Assembly: GCA_002477465.1 (NCBI GenBank)
Contig: DLPV01000063.1
Span: forward strand, 1-7,981
Origin: Gammaproteobacteria bacterium UBA7449
GTDB lineage: Bacteria; Pseudomonadota; Gammaproteobacteria; Pseudomonadales; Pseudohongiellaceae
Direction of reading: 5' to 3'
Length of the DNA stretch: 7,981 bases
The notes below the pieces were generated by a model. The model saw only the letters and a program-made list of their open reading frames with translations. It was not told where the DNA came from and ran no database searches. Position 1 is the stretch's first letter; each line of letters begins with the position of its first letter. Positions 6,356 to 7,981 of the stretch are shown piece by piece. Both the position numbers and the translations under genes were made by a program.

Positions 6356-7834
6356 GTGAGCGAAAAATTTCCGGCCCAGGGTTATAAGGACAACGTCCTA
6401 AGTGATTGTTTTGCCGACGCACAGCGCTATCTGCTTGACCACTATCTTGATGTTGATCGGGCTCATGTGTTGATGCTGGCGGAACAGGGCATCATCAGCC
6501 AGGAAGAACTCGCTACTATCCTGCGCGCCATAGAGAGCCTGGATGTAGAGGCGATTCGCGGCGCCGAATACGATGGCAGCGTGGAAGATCTCTTCTATTT
6601 TATTCAGCGTGAGATAACTCGTGGCTGCGGCGATTCAGATGTAGCTGGCAAACTTCATACTGCCAGAAGTCGGAATGATATTGACGTCACCATCTATCGC
6701 CTGTATCTGCGGCAACAGGCATTGGACCTGCTCAAGGTATGCGGTGAACTACACAGAGTATTTCTGGATTTGGCCGCGCAGCACCATGAGTCACTCATGC
6801 CGGCATACACCCACACCCAGCCCGCGCAGCCAACCACGGTGGCGCACTACCTGCTGGCCATGGCCGAAAACACCGGGCGCGATATCTCTCGTTTGCAGCA
6901 TGCCTACGAAAATATGAACCTTTGTCCGCTCGGCGCCTGCGCCATTACTACCACTGGCTTTCCTGTTAACCGCCATCGCGTTTCAGAGCTGTTGGGATTT
7001 ACCAAACCCACCCGCAATAGCTACGGCTCCATCGCCTCAGTGGACTATTTTACAGAGCAGTTAGGCGCTACCGCGGCCATGCTGATCAATGTCGGCAAGT
7101 TCGCCCAGGAATTCCTGTTAATGGCAATGATGGAGTTTGATGTTATTCGCCTGCCCGATGGCTATGTGCAGGCCTCGTCTATCATGCCGCAGAAACGCAA
7201 CCCGGTGGCAATCGAACACGTTCGCGCAATTGCGAGCAAGGCTCTTGGCCAGGTGCTGGGAGTCATGACCAGCGTTCACAACACACCCTTTGGCGACATC
7301 AACGATGTTGAGGATGATTTACAGCCCCTGAATTTTTCGGCTATCAGGGATGCAATACGCGCGGTGTCACTGCTCGCCCACTCACTGGCTGCGGCCGAGT
7401 TCAATCTGGAACTATTACGAGAACGGGCCGAGAGTAACTACATCACGGTTACTGAATTAGCCGATGTCATTGTCCGACGAGAAAAAATACCTTTTAGCCT
7501 GGCTCATCGCATCGTTGCAAATTGTGTCAAACAATCTACCGCAGCAAAGACAGCAATCAGCTACGACATGTTGCAGCAGGCAGCAAAAAAGGAATTAAAC
7601 AGGGGGCTTGAATTAAGCCATCAAGAATTTGAAGATGCGCTCTCGGCTGAGAACTTCGTCGCAGTTCGGACAATATATGGCGGGCCGGCACCGACTGAGA
7701 CCCAATCAGCACTGGCCGAACAGAGACAGGCTGAGCATGGTAACGCAGAATGGCTGCAGCGAGCTCGCACCGGGCTGAGTGATGCCAGGCTGAATCTGGA
7801 AAACACAATTCGTGTGGTGCTCGAAGAGTCTTAG
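6356..7834 (+). CDS. ArgH-like lyase of the aspartase/fumarase superfamily, non-canonical
   Basis: This 492-residue cytosolic enzyme is closest in layout to argininosuccinate lyase. Superfamily marks are KLHTARSRND (99-108), YTHTQPAQP (151-159) and the signature SSIMPQKRNP (274-283), where S275 is the expected catalytic serine. The C-terminus (VTELADVIVRREKIPFSLAH, 364-383; YGGPAP, 441-446) also follows ArgH. Such lyases release fumarate from an N- or C-succinyl group by elimination. However, aligning by eye with canonical ArgH, the N-terminal WGGRF is absent, RSRNDQ reads RSRNDI (I109), the SDRDF arginine is V229, and the YNKDxQEDK segment is GDINDVEDDL (313-322), so the Tyr, Gln and Lys that hold argininosuccinate are lost. 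It is therefore probably a paralogue with another amino-succinyl or related substrate; no argG or other arginine gene is nearby. The gene is coupled to the deacetylase. Superfamily call firm; argininosuccinate activity doubtful. Confidence 0.9.
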   Translation: MSEKFPAQGYKDNVLSDCFADAQRYLLDHYLDVDRAHVLMLAEQGIISQEELATILRAIESLDVEAIRGAEYDGSVEDLFYFIQREITRGCGDSDVAGKLHTARSRNDIDVTIYRLYLRQQALDLLKVCGELHRVFLDLAAQHHESLMPAYTHTQPAQPTTVAHYLLAMAENTGRDISRLQHAYENMNLCPLGACAITTTGFPVNRHRVSELLGFTKPTRNSYGSIASVDYFTEQLGATAAMLINVGKFAQEFLLMAMMEFDVIRLPDGYVQASSIMPQKRNPVAIEHVRAIASKALGQVLGVMTSVHNTPFGDINDVEDDLQPLNFSAIRDAIRAVSLLAHSLAAAEFNLELLRERAESNYITVTELADVIVRREKIPFSLAHRIVANCVKQSTAAKTAISYDMLQQAAKKELNRGLELSHQEFEDALSAENFVAVRTIYGGPAPTETQSALAEQRQAEHGNAEWLQRARTGLSDARLNLENTIRVVLEES

Positions 7835-7835
7835 C

Positions 7836-7863
7836 CGGCTCAAATAAGCTCTGCGCTGAGCCG
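7836..7863 (+). terminator. Weak hairpin after the lyase, possible terminator
   Basis: CGGCTCA (7836-7842) pairs with TGAGCCG (7857-7863) across a 14-base loop, starting one base after the lyase stop. No T-tract follows, so it is at best a weak or rho-assisted end. The remaining 118 bases to the window edge hold no supported gene. Confidence 0.2.
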
Positions 7864-7981
7864 CGAGTGCTAAGAAAACCATAGGCTTTCAGCAGCCTGC
7901 TTGGAGTGTGAAACCTGGCCCTTTTCAATTTCCCTCAAAGCCAGCTTTTGGCTGCTCCTGAAATGGATGATTGGGGCCACC

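Noticed and set aside
7557..7928. 123-residue minus-strand frame at the right end
   Set aside because: Most of it overlaps the lyase C-terminus in antisense; its composition (Arg, Ser, Pro, Ala rich) is typical of a shadow frame and no domain is visible.
7939..7953. AGCCA/TGGCT hairpin near the right edge as a terminator
   Set aside because: The stem is only five bases and no T-tract follows.
7963..7981. ATG at 7963 as the start of a further gene
   Set aside because: Only six full codons are visible and there is no ribosome binding site in front of it.
1..7981. CRISPR array, tRNA, rRNA, insertion sequence or attachment site
   Set aside because: No regularly spaced repeats, cloverleaf sequence, transposase frame or paired terminal repeats were seen on either strand.

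Overview
The window looks like chromosomal DNA from a Gram-negative, probably marine-type gammaproteobacterium. This is inferred from the outer-membrane TonB-dependent receptor, the style of the exported proteins (Ala-X-Ala signal peptidase site, barrel ending in Phe), moderate base composition and dense same-strand packing. The genus cannot be determined from the sequence alone. All supported genes lie on the + strand.

Layout: (1) bases 1-1667 hold the C-terminal part of a TonB-dependent receptor whose plug and N-terminus lie upstream of the window. (2) A strong, nearly symmetric rho-independent terminator at 1691-1724 closes that gene. (3) A 120-base leader with only a weak promoter candidate precedes a compact set of four genes: a 46-residue single-span membrane protein (1844-1984), an SLC5/SSS-type sodium:solute symporter (1988-3664), a secreted multidomain PIG-L/LmbE-type deacetylase (3717-6344) and an ArgH-like lyase (6356-7834). 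Gaps between these are 3, 52 and 11 bases, so they are probably one transcription unit. (4) The last 147 bases hold no supported gene.

Taken together the cluster reads as an uptake and catabolism cassette. A periplasmic metal-dependent deacetylase would trim an N-acyl substrate, the symporter would import the product, and a cytosolic aspartase/fumarase-superfamily lyase would cleave it. The receptor upstream could supply the substrate across the outer membrane, but the terminator makes it a separate transcription unit. The substrate is not known.

Two points deserve most attention. The ArgH-like lyase keeps the superfamily catalytic core but has lost the residues that canonical argininosuccinate lyases use to hold argininosuccinate, so it should not be named argH without proof. 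The small membrane protein just ahead of the symporter resembles, in position and size class but not in recognised sequence, the small accessory subunits of other SSS transporters.
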